Of a stretch of 64,000 nt of DNA, positions 1 through 11,640 are shown in pieces. The stretch comes from Congeria kusceri (lineage: Eukaryota > Mollusca > Bivalvia > Myida > Dreissenidae). Both the position numbers and the translations under genes were made by a program. A model generated the notes under the pieces. It searched no databases, was not told where the DNA came from, and saw only the letters and a program-made list of their open reading frames with translations. Location: the NCBI GenBank assembly GCA_027627225.1, contig JAPFQT010000078.1, positions 62,001-126,000 on the forward strand. Direction: 5' to 3'. Positions within the stretch are counted from its first letter, which is position 1; each line of letters begins with the position of its first letter.

Positions 1-390
1 GAGAGTGTAAGCAAGTTTTGCATGGCATTTGTGCCACTGACACTTGACGAATGTCACATCATATTAACATGGTATTCGTGTTCTTTAGTAACCTATTTTT
101 GGCTCAACATGACCCAGTTTTGACCTTGGCCTATATTTAAATGGGAGAAAACATTGAACCCTTAAGTGATAATAAACTTATTTGACTTACTGACCAACTT
201 TCAGACTTGGGCCATCAATAAATCTGGTAATGCATTCAATGTGAACATCATTCTGACAGTGACAAACATTCATTGTGATCTGAATAAACATTTTGTGACA
301 TCTGTGTCTATTGTGGACAAAGGATGCCAGAAGGTCCAGTGATCCTTCTAGTTCATCTGGCACTCACTTTGTGCCAGGTGAACTCACAAC
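1..390. repeat. Fragment of a dispersed 'TGACCCAGTTT' repeat
   Basis: The stretch around 108-240 carries the phrases 'ATGACCCAGTTTTGACCTTG', 'GGCCTATATTTAAATGGGA' and 'ACTTGGGCCATCAATAAAT'. Related phrases occur in the same order at 58748-58840 ('TGTGACCCAGTTTCGAACTT', then 'GATATAATTGGGACAAA', then 'TTGGGCTATAAATGGG'), so this is a member of a dispersed repeat. Phrases of this type are common in bivalve genomes, as far as I recall. No coding signal is seen and boundaries are uncertain. Confidence 0.45.
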
Positions 391-517
391 TTGTTTGGTT
401 ACAATTCCTTTCATCATTTACTTGGATTAATGGCAGTCTGGAACAAAATAATCCATATAAATGTAAGACACTGGTACTGTGTTGTGCATAAATATAATAA
501 GTTTGTGTTCAGTGTTC

Positions 518-725
518 AAAAGTCTGTAAGACCATGTACAGATGCATTTAATACAAAGGAAAAAGACCGTCTTCTGTGAATAACAAAAAATAAGAAAAGA
601 CCACTTTATCATATATTTTTGCAGTGCTCACAAGTTTGTCAGACCATGCACAGAACCATTTAATATAAAGGAAAAAGACCAGATTCTGTGAATAACAAAG
701 AAATCAGAATATACCACTTTATCAC
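518..725 (+). repeat. Two-copy direct tandem duplication, about 112-bp spacing
   Basis: The segment 518-611 recurs at 630-725. Both copies contain 'AAGGAAAAAGACC', then 'TTCTGTGAATAACAAA', then 'CCACTTTATCA', with about 80 percent identity by eye. Short ORFs on both strands here are different in the two copies, so it is a non-coding local duplication. Confidence 0.75.
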
Positions 726-984
726 AAGCAATTTGAAGTGGCTTAAGCAAGTGCCCTGGGATTAATGAAAAGACTGGAATTTGTGCTGTCTTGTTTACGA
801 CTCCAGAATTTATGCAAGAATCAGAAATAGAACTGACAGACATAACAGCAAGAAATAAGATGGGACATTTGTTCAGACTGCTGTGTGAAGCAAAAGCTCC
901 CAGGAATTCTAAGCTGGATTGTCAACTGCAGAGTGGTATTTTACAACTGTATCCAACTGAAAATGCAAACAACCAACACAAATG

Positions 985-1620
985 AACAAGAGCTGTCTCA
1001 GGACACAGTTATGGGCCTTTATCACAAAAAAGAAGCATAATTCTACTGAAATGCTGGTCACAGTTATGTGCCCTGGCCAGTTATATTACATAATGACCCT
1101 GATGACATGTGTGAAGTTTCAATTGAATATCTGTAGTAATTATAGAGATATGGAGTTGTTGCATGCAAACTTTAAGTACAAAATGGGGCATAATTCTGCT
1201 AAATTGCAGGTCAGAGCTATGGGCCTTGGTAAGTGACCTTATATAATGACTTTAAAGACATGTGTGAAGTTTCAATTAAATATCTGTAGTAGTTACAGAG
1301 ATATGTTCTTGTTGCACGCAAACCTTAACCCGATTTTTCTAAGTACATTAGGCGCATAATTCTGCTCAAATGCTGGTCACAGTTATGGGTCTTGGCCAGT
1401 GACCTTATATGACGACCCACGAAGGCATTTGTGAAGTTTCAATTGAATATCTGTAGAATATATAGAGATATGGAGTTGTTGCACGCAGACTTTAACCTGA
1501 TTTTCTAAGCACAAAAAGGGGGATATTTCTGCCAAATTGCAGCTCAGAGTTATGGGTCTTAGTCAGTGACCTCACATTATGACCCAGAAGACGGTACATT
1601 TAAATGGACCTTAACAAAGC
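985..1620 (+). repeat. Tandem array of four diverged ~160-bp subunits
   Basis: A subunit beginning 'CATAATTCTGCT' recurs at about 1035, 1189, 1355 and 1521. Each includes 'CAGTTATGGG.CTTGG.CAGTGACCTTA', a variant of 'GTGTGAAGTTTCAATTGAAT' and 'GAGATATGGAGTTGTTGCA'. The spacing is 154-166 bp. The same architecture recurs at 40.6-41.3, 45.5-46.3, 5.9-6.2 and 16.6-17.0 kb, where recognisable TIRs are present. This copy has lost clear ends. Central 150-165 bp tandem subunits are typical of non-autonomous Helentron-like elements in bivalves, which is my preferred reading. Confidence 0.75.
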
Positions 1621-1863
1621 ATTACGGCGACAGTGACACAGGCGAACAGGTGACCAGGGTTGTCATTATCAAACGAAACAAGCGATTGTTAGTCAAATCT
1701 AAGCGATTTTGCCAAGGGTCTTAGGGACCCCTTGTGATATTACTGATCACAATTGTAAAATTCCTGAAAAGACAACAACCGATTTTCTCATGATTTTAAA
1801 CGATGAATTTGATCGGCAATCAATTATAATGACAACCCGGGGTGAGTAGTATTAAGTGGAACC

Positions 1864-3678
1864 AGGGCTTTCATTAAATTTTGAAATCTGGAAGTTTGAA
1901 CTTCCAGGCCTCTGATTTTGGAAGTTTTGCTAATAATATTTAGAAGTTTTGACAGTATTGCGCAACATAAGACCTGAGCATTTCAGAAATGTAATTAGGT
2001 GTAAAATGTAAGGTTTGTTTAATGTCATTCTCTTTCATCAGGTGTTTATAATATGCCAATTTATTCAGTTAAAGAGGTATACATTGAGATGACTACTTTT
2101 TTTTTTCTTCTAACTTGTTCATATTTACATGATATTTGCATACATGCCATAATTTTTTCAGGCCAGAACGGGACATTGCCAAAAAAATCGGCAGGACATT
2201 TGACATTTGACCAGGACACATTAATATTGTCAGCTTGTCCGAAAAAAAAAAACCAGTAATAAAAATAATAGTTTATCGTATCTGACCTAGGTCCTATTCC
2301 GTTTCGTGGTCTATATAGTTATAGTTCAAACAATAAACACCCAAAATGAATAACACAAACACACACGCATATATTTTAATCATATTTATTCAATAAAATA
2401 GATAACATGTATTTTTAATTATGACAACAAAGAAATTATACGAAACACGCAAATATAAACACTGATTGGCAAATAAACAAATGCGTTTACAAGGGAGACT
2501 ACTCCACCAGACTTATACCTGGGCTACGCTCCAATAAACACTGAGTAATTAACTGCGTCAAATTTTGCAATGTGAACAACACAAATTTAAAGAAAGTCAT
2601 GATGTTTTTGCATCTTTAATTCTCGAAAAGTTCTCAATTTATTTTCGTACCTACCTTCAAACGTTACCAAATTAATTATGTGATAACACCTATTCCATTT
2701 AAAATTAAAATAACAACCAACACAGTTCCTTTTTTATTCCGAAACAATGCAACAATCAGCAGCAATTAGCGACCACGGATATATGACCCCCATCCCGCGA
2801 AAGTGTGACAAACAATCAATAAATCGCTAATGGGGTTTCATTACTTCTCCTCTTTGACACGCGGCTAGCGGGTATTGTTGTCATAGGGACTGATAAAGAC
2901 AAGAGTTTTATTAGAGATTAGTACAAAGTACATGATCTAGGAAAAACGAACATATATACATTATATACCGGTCAATGCATTCAGAACTATAAAATGTTAA
3001 ATATATGCAAATTCAAAACGATTCTAATTAATTGCAGTACATCATAAACATAAGTTGCAAAGAGAGTGATGTACATGTATATTATACATTAATAGATCTA
3101 ATTTCTAAGGCATATTTAATATATTTGGCAACACTTTTAACAACATCAGAGTTAAAAGATCCCATTAATAAATTGAACTTATACACTGGTGGTCTTTCGT
3201 AAAATCGTTTATCAAGAAATCGTCGCCTTACTGTTAAGTAAGATGGACAAATGCATATAAAATGGTACATATCTTCTAAATCACGCCTTCCACAGTACAG
3301 ACAGTGCCTTTCATTTCTTGGTATATTTTAGAGCCATAGCGGCCTGTATGAATTCTTAAAACATGTAAAAAATTTCCTGAGACTAGCAGGCAATATATAT
3401 AAGATAACATTACTACGTATAAAGGGATTAACGATCTGAAGTTAATTGTTGGCCCGATGTTAGTTTTATGGTACACTCACATCGATTTTTGTGATTGACC
3501 GGGACAGAATGCATCTCACCGGGACGCCGGGACTGACCTCGCAAAACCGGGACAATCCCGGTGAGACCGGGACGTATGGCATGTATGGATATATAAAATT
3601 TCCATGGCTGCAATTTCAGAAGTCCTGTGACAAAAACTGGGAGTATATTACTCCTAAACTTCCCTTAATGCAAGCCCT
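1864..3678. mobile_element. Possible hAT-like deletion derivative (weak)
   Basis: 'AGGGCTTTCATTAA' at 1864-1877 is matched in inverted orientation by 'TTAATGCAAGCCCT' at 3665-3678 (13 of 14 positions). A perfect 9-bp-arm palindrome, 'CTGGAAGTT TG AACTTCCAG', lies just inside the left end. A cluster of 'CCGGGAC' motifs lies at 3498-3572. TIRs starting CAGGGC are common in hAT elements, but I see no 8-bp target duplication and the interval contains a LINE remnant. Treat it as a hypothesis. Confidence 0.25.
3082..3440 (-). pseudogene. Non-LTR retrotransposon (LINE) reverse-transcriptase C-terminal remnant, frameshifted
   Basis: On the minus strand two overlapping frames read as one conserved segment. 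The first, ending near 3330, gives 'LRIHTGRYGS'. The second, from about 3330 down to 3082, gives 'IPRNERHCLYC', then 'EDMYHFICICPSYLTVRR', 'ERPPVYKFNLLMGS' and 'AKYIKYALEIR'. The order TGRY - RxER - CxxC - HFxxxCP - tryptophan-poor basic tail - final helix ending in LR/IR is the zinc-knuckle-like C-terminal end of LINE polymerases that is abundant in molluscan genomes (family knowledge from memory). A one-base shift separates the two parts and no polymerase core is present, so this is a dead 5'-truncated copy. The host clade of LINE cannot be fixed from the tail alone. Confidence 0.78.
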
Positions 3679-3749
3679 ATCAAACTATCCAGTGAATAGT
3701 CGAGCTAAAAAGTTAAAAGAAGACTCATTGACCATGCGACTTTCATAAC

Positions 3750-5880
3750 TGAAAAATAAAAATAAACTCCAGTTCTGTATGTTTTTGGCTAGAAAAAAAT
3801 ATAATGGACACTCTTAGAATCTGATATAAAAACAATCATATGAAGACAAATGACTAATTTAGGACACTGGTATTCATCACATTGCAACAGAATACAGCTG
3901 ATTCAGGAATATGATGACTGGATCATATACAGAAGGCAGGACTTCATGGTCTGCAGAAGTGTTCCTATGGTGACACACGAATAAGTATCCCCTCAGAGCC
4001 AAAACAGTATCCACTCAGAGCTCAGATTCTCAGTTTTATATAGGCAGTCTTGTAAAGTTTTCTTGCTGTCAGGTAATATACAAGAAATGACCTTGACCCC
4101 ACCCATTCCATGTGTAATCCCAAGTGGGGTCTCGCTATAAGGCATATATGTTTGAAGTTTTATAACAATAATCTGTTCCAGAGCTAGAGAGCACAAACGA
4201 AAAGTTGAGACACTAGCGAAAAACTTTAACCTATCTAAATATCTTATAGGAACGTTGATTGTTATTGTTTACAATCGGGATTTTTCGCGCATGCGCACTG
4301 ACAAGTTGGCAAAAGCGCTGGTTACAGATACAGAAAACATGCATATATACATGTGTCAACTCCATAAACTGATCAGAATTTATGAAATACATAATAAAAC
4401 ACTACAAATTAAAAAACAAAAAACAAATCACATACCGACTAATAAACTAAATTAATATACCAAATGGGCGGGTCATTTAGCTTAAACAAAAAGTTTTGAA
4501 CAAAGCTATATAACTCAATCCGTTAAATTTACTTTAGACACGCATAGAACTTCTATTTTTAAAAAATGATAATGTTTTTTTACAAATCCTGATAATTTGT
4601 ACCAAAACAGTAATGATATGAATGCACTGTGTATGCTAATGTGCGTTATTGTTTATGAAATAACGTTGCAGGAGGTGCATTGTAACGTACAACGAATGTA
4701 TTGATCAGCCATGTAATATCAACCTTAAAAAAAACCTGTAGCGTAATACTTGTTAAAAGACAATATTTAAATATGATTTATAATTTTCCTAGCACATCTG
4801 AATATACAATTTGAAAAAGAAAAAACACACACATACACACATCTTTATTAAAGGCTTCTGTAGTTAATTTGCAAATATCTGGAATGTACATTTAACTTCC
4901 TAAATATCTTACATTTCAAATCAGTCTATTTAGCGCAAAAAGGTTGTATTATTTTAAAACATCCCAAATGGTTATATAGTATAATTATTTACGTTTAACG
5001 CGATCAGTTTGTCGAGTTAAATGACATCGTATTTCATATTCTTAGTAAACGGTTCCTTTTAATAAATTCACCAAAATTATATTTTTTTATAATTATTTAT
5101 TTAGTATTTGAATTTGTAGTTATTTATTACAAACGCGGCTGTTAAAAACACGCTTATCTATAGTAAAACACAGATCAAACGCAAGTGTTACTAATGACTT
5201 GCATCTGTACCAATTAAAATTAGAATCAGGGGGTGATAAACTTTCTAACGATAACGCTCATTTGCATATTGGAAATGTATGCGTTTTCACTGGCTGACTG
5301 TTTGGCTCTTGTTAAGCTGACTAGTCCTGCATCAAGATTTTATCGATAATGGACACGTGGTGCATCGAGGCAAGTTTGTTCATTGCCAGTGGGTGATCTC
5401 TGTCTTAAAAAAAACATGCATATGAGAGCGCAAATGGTTTCGCTCTAGAATCTGACACTGAATGTTATTGCGTCCTTTTCGTAAGAATAACTTCGAATTA
5501 CGCGTTACCGAGAACTATCCGTTTAAAGTCATTTAATAAGTGTTTTTTGAAAGTAAGATTTGTACATGCTATTGGATTCTTTATAAGGATTCGCACCCCG
5601 CATTTTCACACACACATAAAATATTGTTTTCTTCGGTCTTGACATTTTTTGCGTTGCGGCGATTTTGCTGGGTTGGTCGCGGGTGGGAAAACAAACAATA
5701 TTTTACTTTAAGCCTCATAATGAAATATATCTGATTATAACATTATTATGTGCCAACATGTTTTAAAACATTGAATTATTGTGAAAATTAACTAATGTTC
5801 TTTCAACAGTATCTATATATGCCAATGTTATGCCCACCTCCTTTTGCCAACCAGTGGGCGGAGTCTTAACATAGCAGGTG
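3750..5880. other. AT-rich spacer without recognisable genes
   Basis: No exon with coherent splice sites, RNA gene or clear repeat is seen. Short ORFs occur in several frames but lack motifs. The only sequence mark is a GCGCATGCGC palindrome at 4287-4296. Confidence 0.6.
4287..4296. promoter_or_regulatory. NRF1-like palindrome GCGCATGCGC
   Basis: The sequence CGCGCATGCGCA matches the animal NRF1 consensus (YGCGCAYGCGCR) and stands out in a very AT-rich setting. No transcription unit next to it is evident, so promoter function is inference only. Related palindromes recur seven times at 47.9-52.4 kb. Confidence 0.35.
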
Positions 5881-5892
5881 CACGTGACGTCA
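5881..5892. promoter_or_regulatory. Overlapping E-box and CRE octamer
   Basis: CACGTG (5881-5886) overlaps a perfect TGACGTCA octamer (5885-5892). These are the consensus sites for bHLH and CREB/ATF factors. A single occurrence may be chance. Confidence 0.3.
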
Positions 5893-5934
5893 CTCGTCAA
5901 CGTTCCTATATGTAAAATTTCTAAGTGTAAAATG

Positions 5935-6160
5935 GCCCATAATTTTGTCAAATTTCAAATTAGAGTTACAGAACTTGGCCTACAGGCTCATTTTAATATG
6001 AGGAACAAATGTTTAAAGTTTTAATGAAATCCCACAAGCCATTCCTGAGAAACTAGCTAACTGTAAAACTTTAACCTAGAGCGAATGCCAACGCCGATGC
6101 CAAAGCCAGGGTGAGTAAAATAGCTTGAATTTTCTTCAAAAAGTCGAGCTTAAAAGGCTG
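5935..6160 (+). repeat. Partial 150-bp-subunit element with 'GTCGAGCT' end
   Basis: It begins 'GGCCCATAATTTTGTCAAAT', continues with 'TCCTGAGAAACTAGCTAACT' and ends 'GCCGATGCCAAAGCCAGGG...TTCTTCAAAAAGTCGAGCT'. The terminal phrase matches the right ends at 41.27 and 46.24 kb, and the reverse complement of the left end at 16.62 kb, so it belongs to the same dispersed superfamily. Confidence 0.6.
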
Positions 6161-6934
6161 TGGGGCGAGCTCTTTAGCTATGCGGTTAGTGTCCACCTCT
6201 CTCCCAGAGGACCCTGGAACAATCTTCCACAGCCGCTAAATAGTTTTGGTATCTTATTTTTGGTTTGGGTATCATCAGGATATTCATGCTTATTCATATG
6301 ATTAATATTTATGTACAATTTTAGTGGTGAATTGGTAAAATTTTATGTCAAATACTACAACTGGAAAGAATTTAGAAAATGTACTATTTTGGCAAGTTCG
6401 GGGGTTGTGTGCTGTAACAAAATATGATGTAATCATAATCAACCTTATCGAGATTAATCATTCTTTGTAAAATGTACGATGTGGACAAAGCACGAATTTC
6501 ACTTCACAAAGGGAGACAATCAAGTCTGTTGATTCCAGCGTTGCTGAACGTGTTCTTTCCTATAGAGTTATCACAGCTCGTACTTTGAAGCATTTGCACC
6601 ACGTCTGACGTTGCAGAAGTATAATGCTTACGTGAATCAGACACATTCTAGTTAATAGACGAATTTAAATGCAAATTACTGGATCCATGTGTTCGTACCA
6701 TCTTCCTGGAACAGGAAATGTAAACCCCATCAGAGCATCCGTATGCGCGCGCAACTAGTCTGGCAATCCGTCGATCAATTACTAGTATTAGTTATACAAA
6801 ATCAGAGTGCTTATTGCTGAATTTTAAACATAGTAGAGAAACATTAAAAATTATAACTTTTTAAAAAGCATATATTTATAATTACGATTACAAACCATAT
6901 ATGCAAAGAACAACAAATATATTTTGAACTCCCT

Positions 6935-7815
6935 TACTATGATTGATATCCCCTGTGATTATTTATCTCCCCTGTTGTGATTGATCTCCCCTGTTACGGT
7001 TGATCTCCCCTGCTGTGATTGATCTCCTCTGCTATGATTCATTTTCCTTGTAATGATATAATTTCTCCGGTCACTTTTTTATACCCGCCCCCCTCCCCCT
7101 CTGTTACTATATATTATATACCTGTTATTATTTATCTCCCCTATAATGATTAATCTGTCAGTACTGATCTTCAATTATATGAGTGATCCCCGTTTCTACT
7201 TATCTCCCCTGTTATGATTTATCCATCATGCTATCATTGCTATGAGTTATCTCATCCCTGATTTGATTCATCTCTTTGTCATTATTTTCCTCCCCTGGTA
7301 CAATTTATCTCCCTTGTTTTAATGTATCTCCCCTGTTATGATACATCTTCTCTGTCACTATTCAGCCCCCCCCCCCCTTTTTTAATTTATTTATTGTTTT
7401 CTGCTACCATTTTTTCCCCTGTTCCGAAGATATTCCCTGGTCCCGAACGTATAGACGGCCTTTCGACTTATACATGCCCTGATTTTCACCATTTTCGTAC
7501 TTCACGCGATAACGATCTATCTACACCTTTATGTGTGATGTTCTATACTGCAATTGAACTCACCTGTTATGATCGATCTGCATGTAATGTTTCACCTCCA
7601 CCTGTTTTAATCAATCTCCCTTATAATGAATGATGACATGTTTGGTTGATATCGCATTTACTGACTGATCTCCGTTGTGGTACCTTATCTCACTTGTTTT
7701 ATTTTTATGTCCCCTTTTATGATTGATATACTGTTTGTGATTGGTCTCACTTGATATGATTGACCTCCTGTTTATGATTGAGTTCCCTTGTTATGATTTC
7801 TCTTCGGTGTTATTA
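6935..7815 (+). repeat. Degenerate ~20-bp minisatellite
   Basis: Many imperfect copies of 'TGTTATGATTGATCTCCCC' run through the interval, e.g. 'TGTGATTGATCTCCCC', 'TGTTACGGTTGATCTCCCC' and 'CTGTTATGATACATCTTC'. Copies become more diverged toward the right end, where 'TATGATTGACCTCC' and 'TATGATTGAGTTCC' are still visible. The 103-residue ORF inside (7322-7633) is only a stop-free stretch of this array. Confidence 0.8.
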
Positions 7816-8099
7816 TTGATGTCATTCCAAAACACGTAATACATTTTGCCGTGTTAAATATTCACACATGTACACTATGTGTTTTTTTATTTATTGATGG
7901 AATACATTTTATATAATGTGTATATATTTGTTTAGCTCATTCAATTTCGTTTCTATGATCCAGATTTAAAAAATACAGCGCTTGTTTAAGAACATATAAT
8001 AATGCACAGTGACCGTAATTAGATAAAGGATTATCCAATGTAGATAAAGTGTTATAAAATGATGTAAAGGGCACAATTATAATAAATTAAAGACACACA

Positions 8100-8280
8100 T
8101 TTTCTGTAAGACACTGGCCTTCCAATCCAGGGGTTGCACGTTTGAGCTCCCGCTACACCCTAAACTACTAAATAATCTTTGCATGAGGCATTCTAAACCA
8201 ATATGCAGCTAACTAGATGCATTACACCGGGCATTAAAAAAGAACCCAGGGTCGCATCTGGAGCGGCGTTTCTTACACTA
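8100..8280 (+). repeat. tRNA-derived SINE, family 2, copy 1
   Basis: The head 'ACTGGCCTTCCAATCCAGGG' resembles the anticodon arm of tRNA-Gly(TCC) and is followed by a B-box-like 'CGTTTGAGCTCCCG'. The body ends 'ACCCAGGGTCGCATCTGGA', which matches the body of the minus-strand copy at 33.29 kb. The A box is missing, so it is a 5'-truncated or decayed copy. Confidence 0.6.
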
Positions 8281-8432
8281 ACCAAAAGAAAAGGTCTTCA
8301 GGGGCCGATGGCCATATGGGAATGAAACCCAGGGCACTCGATAAACACTCACATTATGTATGGCTACTAAAATATAATTTTGACTGGAATTTAGGCTGAC
8401 AACATGTACCGGGAAAGGTGTGTGAGACGTAT

Positions 8433-8492
8433 AACTGGTTGCTGCTGCTGCTACTGCTACTGCTCCTGCTACTCTCACTGTTGGTGTTGCTG
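8433..8492 (+). repeat. GCT/ACT imperfect trinucleotide repeat
   Basis: 'TTGCTGCTGCTGCTACTGCT' and continuation form a short imperfect microsatellite. On the minus strand it yields an alanine/valine-rich ORF of no evident significance. Confidence 0.7.
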
Positions 8493-8858
8493 TACGTTAC
8501 ATAAATTGCTGTACGTTAATAAATAAGTCCACGTTACAATTTGTGTTTGAAACACCATGCTTTGGATTATGGACCCATTCCGCTCCTCTCCATTCATCGA
8601 ATGCTAGAGTGTAAAGGAATGATTAGTCGCGGGTATCCGACGATGGCTTATAACAAAACCACCACTAAAAAGTACTTCCACTACCACTGCCATCACCACC
8701 ACAGAATGAACTAACGTAAAAGTCATTTGTTTACAGCCGCAATGTTCAACAAAGGGCAATATTATTAACTTTAATAATTTGTTAAATACAATTATTGTTC
8801 GTTCATCTTTTTTCATTTGTCGGGTCTGCATGCGTGTAGTTGCTAACAGACAAGCAGA

Positions 8859-9716
8859 TAGGGGTGTCACAATATAACGGTATATTGGTTTATTGCACTA
8901 TATTTGATTCTGCAATAAAATATTGCAATATGAATGTCCACACCGATATATTGCATTTTTTATTTGGTCTTTTTAAAGTTTTATTTTTCTTGTTAGTATT
9001 ACGTTGATTGCAAAACTTGATTTAAAACATGCTTAATGTCAGTAATAAACAATTGAAAGCCAGTATCATTTTGTAAAGTTGATATTTGTGTAGGGATGAA
9101 GGTTAAAAGCCAGACCATTATATAAAGACTGTACTCGCGACTAATAATATTCTGTTTATGTTTGGTATACATGTTTTCTCATGTTTTCTCTGTTTGCAGT
9201 TAAAATAAAGAGTGCAATGGATAAATAGTTTATGCACAAAACAAATATACAGAATGAATAGATTATCTGTACATGTAAAAATCACTCCAAATTATTATTT
9301 ATCTATTTGCACCAGTGTTTCCAAACGTAATTTTGAAGCTCTTTTTGTACAAAGGATCTGTTTTCGCTATTCAGTCAAACAGTAGCCTTTAACGAAGGAT
9401 ATTCAACACTATTTTTATGAATGTAATATAATAAATACAGAGAAAAGCAATGACAGAAGGTTGGAGACTTTTGCTAATAATCGTTTTACTTTTCTATATT
9501 TGCTGTTTATATGATGCTATTGTTGCGCCTTTCATCAATATCCGTTGTAATAACAAGTAAAAAAATATTGCGCTGTCAATAGCGATTTTATCAGCCTAAG
9601 ATTAATTAATTACACAAATACAAAGGTCTTAATATATCGCAAAAAATATCGTAATAAATTGAAAAATATCGCAATATATTGCAATATGAATTTATATTAT
9701 CGTGACACCACCCCTA
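8859..9716. mobile_element. Non-autonomous hAT-type transposon with exact 8-bp TSD
   Basis: The element starts 'TAGGGGTGTCACAATATA' and ends 'ATTATCGTGACACCACCCCTA', an imperfect TIR of the hAT type (TAGGGGTGTCAC). It is flanked by identical 8-bp direct repeats CAAGCAGA at 8851-8858 and 9717-9724, the target-site duplication length characteristic of hAT. Subterminal 'ATATTGCAATATGAAT' motifs are repeated in inverted orientation at both ends. The 858-bp interior has no transposase-like ORF, so it is a non-autonomous derivative. A segment at about 9292-9420 recurs inverted at 11074-11209. Confidence 0.88.
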
Positions 9717-9724
9717 CAAGCAGA

Positions 9725-11070
9725 TAAATAAGCAAGAAAGCATTCGGAGAGCTCGAGCCCACAACACTGCCACGATAGATAACTGTACTTAACAATTTTA
9801 AACTTTCCCTAAAACTTGTATGCAAGTCCGTTCATAATTAGTTTTAGATAATTGCCAACAGACGGCAAAAAAATCTCATCGGCGAAAGTGTCAAACAGCT
9901 TACAAGCAACGTTAACACAAAAATGTCTCCGTATATACCAAAACATGTGTAGCCGCATGTTAACTACATGTTTAATATACAGATGTACTTTATAAATATT
10001 ATAACAATTATGCTGACAATTTCATCTTCATCCGTATGCTTTGGTAAAAAAGAAAAAAAAAGCCGACTCCGGAAATTTCACTGTTTTTAGATCATGTACT
10101 TACAAGTCGTTACTAAGAAGTTTTATGAAAACGGGCCCATTACAACTTTGCGATATACGTACGTTCTTTCTTAGCATTTAATATCTTAATTCTCAAGTGC
10201 AATTAATGTTGTCTACCATATCGAAGGTCATGTCAGCAATCAATTTAGTAAAAATAATATTTTGATGCAATTACTGTACGGACGAGTATCCGTGAGTTTT
10301 TTTTTCAGCACAATATTGTGTCAGCGAGCAATTATACTTTGAATATTTAAAAGACAATGTAATTGCATAATTTGTTAGAAAAAAGGATCTGTCTGGTCAA
10401 TATTGACTACCCGTGTATTGTACAAAAATGAATTTAATTCATTTTTTTATTATGCACTATCTCACACCATTTCGACAGTTTGTTGCGGGAGCTCCATCTG
10501 TTTACATTCATGGGTATGGTTTATTCAATGGAAGCCAAAAACGCGTTGTCATGATATGATATTAAATATACATTAGCTGTTGTATATCTATATAAAATAA
10601 TTATAGCGTATCGATATTCAACATTCTGGTAAAGAGTCAAGATATAAGTGGATAAAGTTAAATTTTTGTATTTTAAATGTTCTTCATTAAGCTTTTATTT
10701 AACAGATACAAATACTATTATATCAACATGTTTGGTGTTATGCTGTTTTTATAATCTTGTCAACAAACCAACAGCATTCATTCACACTCTAGGACATAAT
10801 AATTGTGTAATAAGGTAGTACATATTATAAAGGTGTAATATCAAAATACGATATAAAGCCGTATCATATTTTTCTTCATATTTTAAAATCATTTGTCGTA
10901 AGTTAAGAAAATTATTCAAATTAAATTATATTATTTTTCCTTTTAATATACTAGCTCAATTCGAGTCGACACCGCAACTCTGTAATTGTAAAAAACGCTG
11001 CGAATTGTTTTTGGTGGAAACGCACAAGGGGGCGAAAAATCAAGTGGGACGAAACGTCTTATGGGCGAAA
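9725..11070. other. AT-rich spacer, nothing recognised
   Basis: No ORF above chance length, RNA gene or repeat unit is evident. Confidence 0.5.
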
Positions 11071-11073
11071 CGT

Positions 11074-11209
11074 CCATAAAAATAGCGTTGAATATCCTTC
11101 GTTAATCCGTTAGTGTTTGACTGAATAGCGAAAACAGATCCTTTGTACTGAAAGAGCTCCAAATTACGTTTAGAAACAGTGGTGCAAATAAATAAATAAT
11201 AATTTGAAG
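11074..11209 (-). repeat. Inverted second copy of the interior of the hAT-like element
   Basis: The reverse complement shares 'CAAAGGATCTGTTTTCGCTA', 'TTCAGTCAAACA', 'TTAACGAAGGATATTCAAC' and 'CTATTTTTATG' with 9292-9420, roughly 88 percent identical by eye. To its left lie two copies of 'GACGAAACGTC/GGGCGAAACGTCC'. It is either a fragment of the same family without its TIRs or an independent repeat nested in the 8.9-kb element. Confidence 0.75.
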
Positions 11210-11384
11210 ACATTTATAAAACAACGGATATTTAAATTAATTTTAACCAGGTATTTGTAATTTAAAAAGATAATTATAATCTGTATATCATCGCGAGTGC
11301 CTTTTTGTAGATATAATGCACGTTCTGCTCTTCAGTGGTGCAGTTGTTCTTGTTGTCCAAATCACAATACACCTCAATTTTTAG

Positions 11385-11640
11385 CTCACTGTGATATTGA
11401 TGTAGGGGACCTTTCCTGTGTCATCTGTTTGCTGGCAACAATTGGTTTGTGTCCGCAATAGAGACTTAATTTTTATTTAGTTATCACCAAACTTGCACAG
11501 TTTGTGTATGACAATACAATTTTAGCTGGTAGCAAAATTGGGCCTGAACGGACAAGGATCACAAGAGTAATTGCCCCGCTTCATGCAAAAAAAACTTGAA
11601 AAGAAAATATGCCTTTTTCCGAGATATAGACTTATCAGTC
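11385..11640. repeat. Probable dispersed-repeat fragment
   Basis: The phrases 'TAGCTCACTGTGATATTGAT', 'CCTTTCCTGTGTCATCTGTT' and 'TATCACCAAACTTGCACAG' have the style of invertebrate dispersed elements. 'CCTTTCCTGTGTCATC' recurs at about 30717, but I see no full second copy. Confidence 0.35.
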
